From Peribacillus sp. FSL E2-0218 (GTDB taxonomy: Bacteria > Bacillota > Bacilli > Bacillales > DSM-1321), in contig NZ_CP150304.1 in NCBI RefSeq assembly GCF_037992945.1, positions 4,788,501-4,852,500 on the forward strand: a stretch of DNA of 64,000 nucleotides, read 5' to 3'. The position numbers and the translations under genes were made by a program. The notes under the pieces are model-generated. The model was not told where the DNA came from. It did no database searches and was given only the letters and a program-made list of their open reading frames with translations. Shown here in pieces: positions 1 through 8,383 of this stretch (within the stretch, counting starts at the first letter, position 1; the number at the start of each line of letters is the position of its first letter).

Positions 1-1
1 C

Positions 2-1162
2 ATCGTTCCGCGCGTCAATCCAGATGGCTCTTATTATTTCAAACGATATACGGCCAATGATATGGATGCGAATCGCGATTATTTAAAAGTGGAATATCCT
101 GAAGTACAGAAGATCCATCAGGCGATCGATGATTATGAGCCTGAAGTCATTCTTGATGTACATGAATATACCGTCAATCCGGCTCCCCTTAAAAAGGTAG
201 GCGCAAATGGATCGATCTCTTCCTATGATCTACTCATCTCCTCAGCCAAGAATCTGAATATACCGGAGCCGCTTCGAAAAGCTTCGGATGAGCTGCTTTT
301 ACCGAATGTTTTTAAAACGTTGAAAAAGGAAAAGCTCTCCTATCATGATTACTATACACTCGATACTTCTAATGCCGGCGTCCTTACCGCTACTGAAGGG
401 AGCACCGAGGCCCGCATCGGCAGAAACGCCCTCGGTTTGAAAAATACGATGACCTATTTAATTGAAACAAGGGGCATCAATATTGCCCGGACCGATTTTA
501 AACGGCGGGTTTTTGCCCAGGCCACCGCGCAGGCAGCATTCATTAAAACGGCCGCCGATCAGGCACGTACCGTAAAAAAAGTGGTCAAACAGGCAGAGCA
601 TGAAGTCGTCGAAAAAGGCAGAAAGGCTAATGATAAGGACAAGATTGTCATTGCCAGCGAGAATAAGTTAGTCAAGAATCAACGGCTGGCAGTAGTCGAT
701 CTAGCGAAGGCAAAATTGGTCAATACCCCAATCGATTGGCTCGATTCTACCGATGCCTACCCTACCCTTGTCAGGGATCGCCCGACAGCCTACATCCTTC
801 CGCCTGAATATAAAGAAATCGCCAACAAACTTCAGCTATTGGGTGTAGACGTGAAAAAATTAAAAAAACCGATGGAAATATCTGTTGAAGGCTACAAAGT
901 CAGGGATATAAAGGTATCTCCGGAACTGGAAAGCGGACATGCGACAAGGGCAGTCACCACCGACATAACAAAGAAGAAACGTGATTTCCCAAAAGGGAGC
1001 TATGTATTCGATATGGCCCAGGCCGATGCCAATTTCATCTCCCTGGCGCTCGAGCCTGAAGGGATAGACAGTTATGTGACCTTCAATTTCATCCCTGCTG
1101 TAAAAGGGAAGGAACTTCCGGTTTACCGCTATATGCACCAATCCTCGTTACCCGCTAAATGA
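2..1162 (+). CDS. M14 family zinc carboxypeptidase, 5'-truncated by the window edge
   Basis: The C-terminal ~386 residues of an M14 metallocarboxypeptidase. The frame is open from base 2, and codons before the first ATG (position 62) already fit the family, so the true start lies outside the window. Visible signs are DANRDY, which carries the Asn-Arg pair that holds the substrate carboxylate in M14 enzymes, DVHEY with the third zinc-ligand histidine, and LIETRG with the catalytic glutamate. The HxxE zinc pair would be upstream. The last ~200 residues look like a beta-rich accessory region. Substrate is unknown. A hairpin terminator follows the stop codon, so the gene ends its transcript here. 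Family assignment is firm; exact specificity is not. Confidence 0.88.
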   Translation: MVPRVNPDGSYYFKRYTANDMDANRDYLKVEYPEVQKIHQAIDDYEPEVILDVHEYTVNPAPLKKVGANGSISSYDLLISSAKNLNIPEPLRKASDELLLPNVFKTLKKEKLSYHDYYTLDTSNAGVLTATEGSTEARIGRNALGLKNTMTYLIETRGINIARTDFKRRVFAQATAQAAFIKTAADQARTVKKVVKQAEHEVVEKGRKANDKDKIVIASENKLVKNQRLAVVDLAKAKLVNTPIDWLDSTDAYPTLVRDRPTAYILPPEYKEIANKLQLLGVDVKKLKKPMEISVEGYKVRDIKVSPELESGHATRAVTTDITKKKRDFPKGSYVFDMAQADANFISLALEPEGIDSYVTFNFIPAVKGKELPVYRYMHQSSLPAK

Positions 1163-1182
1163 TCGATCTTGGTTCATAAAAA

Positions 1183-1219
1183 AAAACGCTTTGGCTGATT
1201 ATATCGCCAAGGCGTTTTC
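1183..1219 (+). terminator. Intrinsic terminator of the M14 gene
   Basis: An inverted repeat (AACGCTTTGGC and GCCAAGGCGTT, one G-U pair, 10-nt loop) runs into TTTTCTGTT. It lies about 20 nt after the stop codon. The A-run before the stem would also let it act on the other strand. Confidence 0.8.
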
Positions 1220-1321
1220 TGTTCCCCCATCCTGAAATGCTTTAAACGATCCGATTTCCCGAATGCACCGGCGACTTCCGAATATATATATTAATTAAAA
1301 AGTGTTTAAGGGGGAACATCT

Positions 1322-3217
1322 TTGAGCCAAAAAGTACAAGTGGAAATCGACCGCCTTATTCAATGCTTGAAGCAGGACCAATCCGCTGATGGTTCGTGGA
1401 ATTATCCATTTGATACCGGGATAACTGCAGATGCCTATATGATCATCATATTAAAAATCCTGGATATGGAAGATCCTCCTCTTATAGAAGCTCTAGTAAG
1501 ACGAATCGAAAGCAGGCAAACCGAAAACGGATCATGGAAGCTCTTCCCGGACGAACTGGATGGGAATGTTACGGTAACGATCGAGGCTTACTATGGTCTG
1601 CTCTATAGCGGCATCCGAACTAAACATGATCCCCATATGAGAAAAGCGAAACAATTCATTCTTTCCAAGGGCGGGATCAAGCAGGCCAAAGCATTGACCA
1701 AAATGATGCTCACGGTCACCGGGCAATATAACTGGCCGCGCTTTTTCCCGATTCCTCTTGAAGCTGTCTTACTGCCGCCAACCTTTTTCGTCAACATCTA
1801 TGATCTTTCCGTATATGGGCGCGTCAATATGATCCCCATCCTATTACTTGGTCATGAACGGTTTCAGATCAAGAGCTCCAACGCTCCCAGTTTAAAAGAT
1901 TTGTTCCTGTCGAGGGAGGAACGATCCGAGGAGCACGTATGGGAGGAATATCGGACGGAAGAATATCGCTCATTCTTCTCCACCATTCAATCCGGCGTCA
2001 AAGCATTGATCGGGTTTCCCGATTACTTGCATTCCTTGGCCTTGGATTCAACGAAGCGGTATATGCTCGATAGACTTGAACCGGACGGAACGCTTTATAA
2101 TTATTTCGGTTCCACCTTCTTCATGATCTTTGCACTCCTTTCCATTGGATATTCGAAAAATGATCCGGTGATCGTCAAGGCAGTGGAAGGATTGAAGGGG
2201 ATGGCTTGTTCCATTGATGGTCAGACGCATATCCAATTTACGAATGCAGATGTTTGGAATACCTCATTGATCAGCTACGCACTTCAAGAAGCAGGCATCT
2301 CATTTGAAGACGAGGCTGTTCACGCCGCCAATCAATATTTACTGTCACGCCAGCATTATATGTATGGAGATTGGTTGATTCATAATCCTGACGCAATCCC
2401 GGGTGGCTGGGGATTTTCCGATTTGAATACGATGAACCCGGATGTCGATGATACGACAGCCACGCTCCGGGCGCTCTCTAACCAAATCCGTGAAGCGACG
2501 GATAAACGGGATAGTTGGCAGCGCGGCGTTTCCTTTACCGTTTCCATGCAAAATGACGATGGCGGATTTCCTGCCTTCGAGCGGAACAACGACCATACAT
2601 GGCTCCAGCTACTGCCTCTGGAAGGTTCCAAGTATCTCCTGACAGACCCTTCGACCGCTGACTTGACCGGAAGGACGCTTGAATTCCTAGGGAATTATAC
2701 AAACATGAAGAAGCCTGAGGAAGCAAGCAAAAGAGCGATCGACTGGCTGTTGCACGACCAGAAGCGTGATGGCTCGTGGTATGGGCGCTGGGGAATCTGC
2801 TATCTATATGGCACATGGTCTGCCCTCACTGGCCTGAAGGCAGCAGGGCAATCAAGTGAACATCATTCCATCCGAAAAGCAGCCGCTTGGTTGAAGAAAA
2901 TCCAAAATAAAGATGGCGGCTGGGGTGAGTCCTGCTACAGTGACATCAAGGAACGGTATATTCCGCTAGGTGCCAGTACCCTGACCCATACAGCCTGGGC
3001 GGTGGATGCGTTGATATCGGTATCCGAAGAACCGACAGCGGAAATAGAGAAGGGCGTCGCCTATCTGATCCGCTCCGGTCAAGCCGGCAGCTGGACCGAT
3101 GATTATCCTGTTGGGCAGGCAATGGCGGATTTTTTATATATCCACTATCACAGCTATCGCTATATCTATCCGCTTTTGGCCTTAAGCCATTACAAAAACA
3201 AATTCCTGAATGCTTAA
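1322..3217 (+). CDS. sqhC: Squalene-hopene/tetraprenyl-curcumene cyclase (sporulenol synthase type)
   Basis: A class II triterpene cyclase of 631 residues, the normal family length. Such enzymes protonate a linear C30 or C35 polyprene and fold it into a polycyclic terpene; in B. subtilis the homologue SqhC makes sporulenes in spores. The acid motif DVDD sits at residues 374-377 and is the catalytic DXDD. Several QW repeats are visible (QSADGSW, QTENGSW, QNDDGGF, QKRDGSWYGRWG, QNKDGGWGES), which are the alpha-barrel stabilising motifs. The start is TTG at 1322, with AAGGGGG 8 nt upstream. The gene stands alone between a terminator and a convergent TPR gene. Whether squalene or tetraprenyl-beta-curcumene is the substrate cannot be told from the sequence. 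Confidence 0.93.
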   Translation: MSQKVQVEIDRLIQCLKQDQSADGSWNYPFDTGITADAYMIIILKILDMEDPPLIEALVRRIESRQTENGSWKLFPDELDGNVTVTIEAYYGLLYSGIRTKHDPHMRKAKQFILSKGGIKQAKALTKMMLTVTGQYNWPRFFPIPLEAVLLPPTFFVNIYDLSVYGRVNMIPILLLGHERFQIKSSNAPSLKDLFLSREERSEEHVWEEYRTEEYRSFFSTIQSGVKALIGFPDYLHSLALDSTKRYMLDRLEPDGTLYNYFGSTFFMIFALLSIGYSKNDPVIVKAVEGLKGMACSIDGQTHIQFTNADVWNTSLISYALQEAGISFEDEAVHAANQYLLSRQHYMYGDWLIHNPDAIPGGWGFSDLNTMNPDVDDTTATLRALSNQIREATDKRDSWQRGVSFTVSMQNDDGGFPAFERNNDHTWLQLLPLEGSKYLLTDPSTADLTGRTLEFLGNYTNMKKPEEASKRAIDWLLHDQKRDGSWYGRWGICYLYGTWSALTGLKAAGQSSEHHSIRKAAAWLKKIQNKDGGWGESCYSDIKERYIPLGASTLTHTAWAVDALISVSEEPTAEIEKGVAYLIRSGQAGSWTDDYPVGQAMADFLYIHYHSYRYIYPLLALSHYKNKFLNA

Positions 3218-3253
3218 CCTTCCCTGCTGTTTTTTTAGCAAAAATGGTGAATA

Positions 3254-3427
3254 TGTGGATTACCTGTGGAAAAGGACGGAATGAAACAGAAATGTTATCC
3301 ACAATCCCGGGTTATCCACATCTATTTGCCCGATACCTTGACTAAACGTGCCATTTTGTTGATTAATCCATATAAAATTTGTGCGTAACGTCATTCACAT
3401 CTTGTTTTTTATACCCTATGTGGATAA
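3254..3427. promoter_or_regulatory. Cluster of DnaA boxes between convergent genes
   Basis: Three perfect TTATCCACA 9-mers occur at 3295-3303 (+), 3312-3320 (+) and 3419-3427 (-). TTTTCCACA (fits TTWTNCACA) is at 3265-3273 (-) and the one-mismatch TAATCCACA at 3254-3262 (-). All fall in the 225-bp gap between two 3' gene ends, so a promoter role is unlikely. DnaA-box clusters outside oriC are known in Bacillus and E. coli and affect initiation timing; that role here is an inference. Confidence 0.65.
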
Positions 3428-3442
3428 TTTGGGGATGGCTGA

Positions 3443-3931
3443 TCATTTTTCCGTGAAAACGATATCCAGTTTATCGCTATAAAATTCAATCGCCCTTGCA
3501 TATGATTGAATTTCGCGATCATTCGAGGTTTCCGTTATCACTTTCAATAAAGATTCCATGGCCAAATCATGCTGCCCCAAATTATAATGGGCCATCGCCC
3601 TGAATACCACTAGAGCCCTGTCGCCAGGAAATTTCTCCAGACCCGCCTCCAATGCCCGTATTGCTTGCGCATATTTCCCGATGGTGCGATATGTACTTCC
3701 CAATCCTAGGTAGGCACCCTTTGCTTCCTCATCAGGCAATCCCAGTCCGATGGCCGCTTCATAGTGCGGAACCGCTTCCGCCTCAAGTCCCAGGATATCC
3801 AAGCTCCAGGCACAGTGATACCGGATGATTGCATCGCCGGGATCTCGCTTCGCCAACTCCTGCAATACCTGACTCGATTGTTCATATTCTTTGTTTGCTC
3901 TTAAGGACAGTGCCCTCGCTAAACTCTCCAT
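3443..3931 (-). CDS. Tetratricopeptide repeat protein
   Basis: A soluble protein of 162 residues made almost entirely of TPR helices, for example YEQSSQVLQELAKRDPGDA, an AYLGLGSTYRTIGKYAQAI unit and a KFPGDRALVVFRAMAHYN unit. TPR proteins mediate protein contacts; no partner or enzyme domain is visible. The open frame continues to 3985, but ATG at 3931 is preceded by GGAGG at 8 nt, so this start is preferred. The gene is monocistronic and convergent with the cyclase. I do not recognise a specific orthologue. Confidence 0.82.
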   Translation of the reverse strand: MESLARALSLRANKEYEQSSQVLQELAKRDPGDAIIRYHCAWSLDILGLEAEAVPHYEAAIGLGLPDEEAKGAYLGLGSTYRTIGKYAQAIRALEAGLEKFPGDRALVVFRAMAHYNLGQHDLAMESLLKVITETSNDREIQSYARAIEFYSDKLDIVFTEK

Positions 3932-4189
3932 CCGACATTCCTCCATTGAATGAAAGTACTTACATCCCCCTCTTTCGGTAGGCACACCACCATTTCCTGC
4001 TTCATTCTTCTAAAAAGGAAGAAAGGGTTGATAGAAAACATTCCACAATCATTCTTAAAAGATTTCCCACTTTAATCGCTGCTTCGGCACTCGCTTTACG
4101 TTTCGATGATCTCTGCGCGAACAACAATATGGAATTCCGAGTGCCCACAGTTTAGGCTGGTTTATACCTAAGACCGTTTCATTGCACTG

Positions 4190-4445
4190 CAGGTGCTCCC
4201 TTATCCAGAGGCGGTCGGCGAGCCTCCTCGGCGCATGCGCCTGCGGGTCTCACCTTGACCGCATTTCCCGCAGGAGTCTCGCACCTTCCGTTTCATTCCA
4301 CTCCGCGTGAAAACGGAATAAGATTTCCATTCCTCATCATTTTGAGTGCACATTGTCCGTCTTATTCCGCTGAACGCACTAAGCTTTCCAGAGGCGGTCC
4401 GATCTTCGGTCAATTACGCAAGCCAGGTCTCCGTAGGACGCGTAT
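4190..4445 (+). repeat. Dispersed GC-rich intergenic repeat, copy A plus a partial second unit
   Basis: The core 4190-4310 shares with copies at 4757-4865 (inverted) and 47471-47582 the ordered blocks 'ctTATCCAGAGGCGGTC', 'AGCCTCCTCGGCGC', 'CGCAGGAGTCTCGC' and 'CCTTCCGTTTCATTCCAC'. A second degenerate start of the unit (CCAGAGGCGGTCCGA) occurs at about 4388-4402. Short open frames here have no ribosome-binding sites and are not genes. The rest of the ~600-nt gap between the TPR gene and tRNA-Cys shows nothing I recognise. Confidence 0.7.
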
Positions 4446-4502
4446 CTTCTAAGCGATATTTTTCACACCTTCCTAAGTTGGAAGTAGAAAACAATAAAAA
4501 GT

Positions 4503-4538
4503 AAAAGACATCTCCAGAACGATAGGAGATGTCTTTTT
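4503..4538 (-). terminator. Intrinsic terminator after tRNA-Cys
   Basis: A perfect 12-bp stem (AAAGACATCTCC and GGAGATGTCTTT) with a 9-nt loop directly follows the tRNA 3' end on the minus strand, and the strand continues into a T-rich tract. Confidence 0.85.
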
Positions 4539-4539
4539 A

Positions 4540-4610
4540 AGGCGGCAATCGGGATTGAACCGATGATAGAGGTTTTGCAGACCTGTGCCTTACCACTTGG
4601 CTATGCCGCC
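4540..4610 (-). tRNA. tRNA-Cys (anticodon GCA)
   Basis: It folds as a 71-nt cloverleaf without encoded CCA. The acceptor is GGCGGCA/TGCCGCC with discriminator U, the D-arm is GCC/GGC, the anticodon loop is CTGCAAA (anticodon GCA), and the T-arm is ATCGG-TTCAATC-CCGAT. The first anticodon-stem pair is a C-C mismatch (CAGGT against ACCTC), where a G-C pair is expected from related tRNA-Cys genes. All else pairs, so it is probably functional. It is a lone tRNA gene with its own terminator. Confidence 0.92.
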
Positions 4611-4756
4611 GTATCAATATAGAAATAATAAATGATATGACCTTACCTTTACATTATGCCGCTCCATCATAAATGTGAATAAAATTATAAAACTTAACCA
4701 TGATACATAATCCTTTTACGGCGATGGGTAATGGAGTCTAGTTTAATTTCAAGCAC

Positions 4757-4865
4757 AGTGGATTGGAACGGAGGGCGCGAGACTCCTGCGGCAGTGCGAG
4801 TCCTACACCACAGGTGCACAAGCGCCGAGGAGGCTTCCGGACCGCCCGCGGAAAGCGAGCGACCG
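4757..4865 (-). repeat. Dispersed GC-rich intergenic repeat, copy B (inverted)
   Basis: Read on the minus strand it gives the same ordered blocks as copy A: AGCCTCCTCGGCGC, GCAGGAGTCTCGCGCC and CCTCCGTTCCAATCCAC. It sits about 450 bp from copy A in opposite orientation, flanking tRNA-Cys. The remaining bases of the 4611-5006 gap hold only the terminator of the next gene. Confidence 0.7.
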
Positions 4866-4942
4866 CATTGAAATGGAACGGTCAATGTTCAAATCCTCCA
4901 GAACCCTGAGCAACCGACGCAAAAAAATCAGCCAATGAAAAA

Positions 4943-4974
4943 AAAGCCTCGGAATGAAATCATTCCGAAGCTTT
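4943..4974 (-). terminator. Intrinsic terminator of the PepSY/two-component operon
   Basis: On the minus strand AAAGCTTCGGAATG pairs with CATTCCGAGGCTTT (one G-U) across a 4-nt loop and is followed by a run of eight Ts, about 30 nt after the PepSY gene stop. Confidence 0.85.
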
Positions 4975-5006
4975 GATCCTGCAAACGGCAGGAATCATTT
5001 TATTGT

Positions 5007-5555
5007 TTAATCATCCAACTCGGTTTTCAATACTTTTCCCGTCATTGCATCGACTTCTACATCATATTCTTTTTTACCTTGCTTGATTTCCAATTCATAA
5101 ACAAGACCGCCATCTTCCGAATCCAATTCGGCGTCCGTCACTTGCCCATCCACCTTTTTCAAGGCAATCTTTTCAGCTTCATCCATGCTGACCTTTGCTT
5201 TTTCCACCGCTTGCTCCGTGCTCATATCTTCATCGTCGGCATCTTCCGGCTCCTGAGAAAGAATCTCTCCTTTTTCAGCATCGACGTCCACGTCCTGATA
5301 GCCTTCTTTCGTTTTAACGGTCATTTCATAGGTCGTTGGCTGATCCCAATCCTTCTCGAATTGAGTAACCTCCCCGCCTAGTTTATCCGAAATCATTTTG
5401 ACAGCCTCATCCTCGGATAGGGCCCCTTTATTGACTGCATATACCGCCGTTCCTGCGGCACCTCCAAACAGCAATACCGTGGCTGCGGACACCGTCACGA
5501 TCATCTTTTTCCGTTGAATGATACCTTCTTTTATCGTACTCCAATGCTTTTTCAT
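5007..5555 (-). CDS. Membrane-anchored PepSY-domain protein (YkoJ-like)
   Basis: A 182-residue protein with one N-terminal membrane helix (about residues 17-40, basic residues before it), followed by two tandem PepSY domains outside the cell (about 45-100 and 120-180). Both end in the repeated pattern YDVEVDAMTGKVL / YQDVDVDAEKGEIL. PepSY domains are thought to bind or restrain extracellular peptidases. It is the last gene after the sensor kinase and response regulator, the same trio as ykoG-ykoH-ykoJ of B. subtilis. The start ATG has AGGAGG 9 nt upstream. It lies 65 nt after the kinase and is probably co-transcribed. Its role as a target or modulator of the kinase is an inference. Confidence 0.88.
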   Translation of the reverse strand: MKKHWSTIKEGIIQRKKMIVTVSAATVLLFGGAAGTAVYAVNKGALSEDEAVKMISDKLGGEVTQFEKDWDQPTTYEMTVKTKEGYQDVDVDAEKGEILSQEPEDADDEDMSTEQAVEKAKVSMDEAEKIALKKVDGQVTDAELDSEDGGLVYELEIKQGKKEYDVEVDAMTGKVLKTELDD

Positions 5556-5620
5556 GAATGAGTTCCTCCTTTAATTTGTTACCTTAAGAATAACCATCCT
5601 TCATGAAACGAGCATGAGGG

Positions 5621-6976
5621 TTAGATTAGAATTCGATGAGAAAGGATGATAGTCACCACTGTTCCCTCTCCGACCTCGCTTTCGATGCCCAACTTACCAT
5701 GGAATGACTCGACAAGCGATCGGGCGATGGAAAGCCCTAGACCATTCCCTCCAGTTTTCCTTGCTCTCGACGAATCGACTCGATAGAAACGTTCGAATAC
5801 ATGAGGCAGATGTTCTGGTGATATCCCTGGACCTTGGTCTTTCACGCTGATGAAGATATCATCCATCTCCCGTTTTATCATGATTTCTATACCGGAATCA
5901 CTATATTTGATTGCATTGTCGAGGAGAATGACCAGTACCTGTTCAAGCTTACCGGGAATGGTCATTGCCTGGATTTCCTTAACCTCGGATTGCAGCTTTA
6001 TTTCACGATGGCCCGTCCGTCTAAACGTTTGGGCAATCTGATCACAAAACGAAATAAGCTCGATTTCTTCCTCCGTATCGACAGTAGGGTCCGATTGGGA
6101 AGCCGCCTGCAGCAAATGCTCCGTCAGCTGTTTCATCCGGAGGGCTTCATGATGGATCGCCTCCACCGCCTCTTCCTGAATCGCCGCATCCTTCATTCCC
6201 CAGCGTTTCAATAAGGAGGAGTAGCTTTCAATGACCGTGATCGGCGTTTTCAATTCATGGGAAGCATCCGAGAGGAATTGCTGCTGTTGGTCATAATTTC
6301 GCTCCAGCCTTCCGATCATCTTGTTGAATGATTCCCCCATTACCTGCAGCTCATCCTTGGATCGACCCGCTAGCGGGATCCGTTTGAATTCACCGCTCTT
6401 CTCGATCTCCAACATGGTTCCGCTCATGATCGATATCGGTTTAAGGATAAGCTTGGCCAGCCACTTGCCTGCAAGGACCGATAACAAAACGACAAAAAGG
6501 GAGGAACCACCCAATACGAGTGCGAGGGTCGATAAATGATCAAGGAGGGTGTCCTGCGGCTGGGTGATTTCGATCATCCCCAATTTCTTCCCTTCATCCG
6601 GATAAGGATAGCGGTAGGTCAGGACATATTCCCCGTCGACCTTGGTAAAATCATATCCTTTCTTGCTTATGGACGGTACCGCCAACCCCTGGAGGTCCTC
6701 GTCATCCGCAAACGACTTGATCAAGCTTCCATCCGTGCCGAATATGCGCACCATGGCATCGTCAGGTGTATAAGCCTCCAGTAAACCGGCATCACCTGCT
6801 GTCAAATCACTATCGACGATGTTTTCTCCAATCAACGAAGCTTGATCTTCCAGCACATCCTCTTCCCTTTCCACGGATATCCAAAGGAAAGCACATAAAA
6901 CGATGACACTCAACAAAACCAGCATGATGCTTAAAAAAAGGCTGGAATACAATTGAATTTTTGCGGAAATCTTCAT
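5621..6976 (-). CDS. Sensor histidine kinase (YkoH-like)
   Basis: A 451-residue EnvZ/OmpR-class kinase. A first membrane helix lies at about residues 10-35, an extracellular sensor of ~115 residues follows, then a second helix at about 150-170 and a HAMP linker. HisKA has SDASHELKTPITV, where His is the phosphorylation site. The ATPase domain has the N box (LLDNAIKYS), G1 (KDQGPGIS), F box and G2 (GGNGLGL). Its ATG overlaps the regulator stop codon by 4 bp (ATGA), so the two are translationally coupled. The signal it reads is not evident; the acidic extracellular loop suggests an envelope or cation cue, which is a guess. Confidence 0.94.
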   Translation of the reverse strand: MKISAKIQLYSSLFLSIMLVLLSVIVLCAFLWISVEREEDVLEDQASLIGENIVDSDLTAGDAGLLEAYTPDDAMVRIFGTDGSLIKSFADDEDLQGLAVPSISKKGYDFTKVDGEYVLTYRYPYPDEGKKLGMIEITQPQDTLLDHLSTLALVLGGSSLFVVLLSVLAGKWLAKLILKPISIMSGTMLEIEKSGEFKRIPLAGRSKDELQVMGESFNKMIGRLERNYDQQQQFLSDASHELKTPITVIESYSSLLKRWGMKDAAIQEEAVEAIHHEALRMKQLTEHLLQAASQSDPTVDTEEEIELISFCDQIAQTFRRTGHREIKLQSEVKEIQAMTIPGKLEQVLVILLDNAIKYSDSGIEIMIKREMDDIFISVKDQGPGISPEHLPHVFERFYRVDSSRARKTGGNGLGLSIARSLVESFHGKLGIESEVGEGTVVTIILSHRILI

Positions 6977-7668
6977 AAAGGCTCCTTCAAGCTATAGCCC
7001 ACACCGCGATACGTATGTATGAGCTGTAATTCAAAGGGGTAATCCACCTTTTTGCGTAAATACCGGATATATACGTCAACCACATTCGTATCGCCTACGA
7101 AGTCATATCCCCAAACATGGGTAAGGATTTGCTCCCTTGTCAGCACTTGATTTTTATTTTGCAACAGGTACACAAGCAAGTCGAATTCGCGGGAAGTCAG
7201 CTCGATCCTTTTCCCCTGCCTCAGGATATCCCTTGTGCCAAGATTCAATTTCAGATCATGGACCGTAAGTTCATCCGCACTTCCTTCAGGCTGGCCCGTC
7301 TGGACATTGGCCCTAAAACAAGCACGGATCCGTGCCAGCAGCTCTTCGATTTCAAACGGCTTCGTCACGTAATCATTCGCTCCATGATCAAGCCCATTCA
7401 CCTTGTCAGGAACGGCATCCCTTGCCGTTAAAAGGATGACTGGCGTGAAGGCATTCTTCTTCCGATAACGCCTAAGCACTTCTATGCCATTCAGCTCGGG
7501 CAGCATCACATCCAATAAGATTAAATCCCACTCTTCACTTTCCGCTTTCTCCAAGCCTGTTTTCCCGTTATAAGCGGCTTCCGTCCGATAGCCTTCATGA
7601 TTAAGTTCAAGCTGCAGCACCCTTGCAATTTTTTCTTCATCTTCTATTATTAAAATCCTTTTATTCAT
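6973..7668 (-). CDS. OmpR/PhoB-family response regulator (YkoG-like)
   Basis: A receiver domain (ILIIEDEEKIARVLQ acidic pocket, LILLDVMLPELNG with the phospho-Asp, LLTARDA, and K in DYVTKPFE) is followed by a winged-helix DNA-binding domain (LTSREFDLLVYLLQNKNQV ... YIRYLRKKVD). The product is 231 residues from ATG at 7668, the family length; upstream in-frame ATGs would add a non-conserved N-terminus. GGGGGAGG lies about 11 nt upstream. The gene is cotranscribed with the kinase. A 22-bp palindrome 45 nt before the start may be its operator. Confidence 0.94.
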   Translation of the reverse strand: MNKRILIIEDEEKIARVLQLELNHEGYRTEAAYNGKTGLEKAESEEWDLILLDVMLPELNGIEVLRRYRKKNAFTPVILLTARDAVPDKVNGLDHGANDYVTKPFEIEELLARIRACFRANVQTGQPEGSADELTVHDLKLNLGTRDILRQGKRIELTSREFDLLVYLLQNKNQVLTREQILTHVWGYDFVGDTNVVDVYIRYLRKKVDYPFELQLIHTYRGVGYSLKEPL

Positions 7669-7712
7669 CGTTACGACCACCTCCCCCTTAGTGTACTGAA
7701 GAAAAATGAAAA

Positions 7713-7734
7713 TATCATGAGAAATCTCATGATA
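7713..7734. promoter_or_regulatory. Perfect palindrome upstream of the YkoG-like regulator
   Basis: TATCATGAGA and TCTCATGATA are separated by AA. The site is upstream of the operon start and downstream of the msrA terminator, which fits an operator for autoregulation. No T-run follows, so it is not an obvious terminator. Confidence 0.45.
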
Positions 7735-7742
7735 TGGCAAAT

Positions 7743-7778
7743 AAAAAGGACCGGATGCGAAACACATCCGATCCGGTT
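7743..7778 (-). terminator. Intrinsic terminator of msrA
   Basis: On the minus strand the CGGATG / CATCCG stem, with an alternative longer ACCGGAT / ATCCGGT pairing, is followed by CCTTTTTATT directly after the msrA stop codon. Confidence 0.75.
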
Positions 7779-8299
7779 TATTTGCCAACCCAGTGCTGGT
7801 CAATGAATTCATCACGTCCCGATTTCGCTCGATCCGCCTTGTACTCTTCTTTATTTTTCTTATGGTAGCCTTGATGATAGTCCTCGGCCGGATAGAAGGT
7901 TTGGGCCGGAAGGATTTCGGTCACGATCGGTTTAGCGAACTTCCCGCTCGCTGCCACCTTCTCCTTCGCTTCACTGGCCAGTTTCTCTTGAGCCTCATCA
8001 TGAAAGAAGATGGCCGTCCGATACTGGCTCCCCCTGTCATGGAATTGACCGCCGTCGTCGGTTGGATCAATTTGCTGCCAATACAATTCCAACAGCCGTT
8101 CATAGGGAAATAATTGGGGATCGAACGTAATTTCCACGACCTCATAATGTCCTGAGGTTCCCGTCTTCACTTCCTCGTAAGTCGGATTATCAACATGTCC
8201 TCCCGTATATCCGGATACGATCCCTCCAATCCCCGGTTGTTCCTCGAATGGTGTAACCATGCACCAAAAACAGCCCCCAGCAAATGTGGCTTTATGCAT
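7778..8299 (-). CDS. msrA: Peptide-methionine (S)-S-oxide reductase
   Basis: A cytosolic repair enzyme that reduces methionine-S-sulfoxide in proteins using thioredoxin. The catalytic GGCFWC motif is at the N-terminus. Conserved GYTGGHVDNPTYEEVKTG, HYEVVEITFDP, and QYRTAIFFHDEAQ segments follow. The 173-residue form is MsrA alone, with no fused MsrB domain. An upstream in-frame ATG (8308) abuts AGGAG with no spacer, so the second ATG at 8299, 9 nt away, is the better start. It is monocistronic. Confidence 0.96.
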   Translation of the reverse strand: MHKATFAGGCFWCMVTPFEEQPGIGGIVSGYTGGHVDNPTYEEVKTGTSGHYEVVEITFDPQLFPYERLLELYWQQIDPTDDGGQFHDRGSQYRTAIFFHDEAQEKLASEAKEKVAASGKFAKPIVTEILPAQTFYPAEDYHQGYHKKNKEEYKADRAKSGRDEFIDQHWVGK

Positions 8300-8383
8300 G
8301 TTGGTCATCTCCTTTCCCTTATGTAATAAGAATCAATATACCATACTTCAATCCTGCCGCTGTATGTTTCGGTGTTCCCAAAG

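Noticed and set aside
4201..4452. Short frames on both strands
   Set aside because: They lie within copy A of the intergenic repeat and have no ribosome-binding sites.
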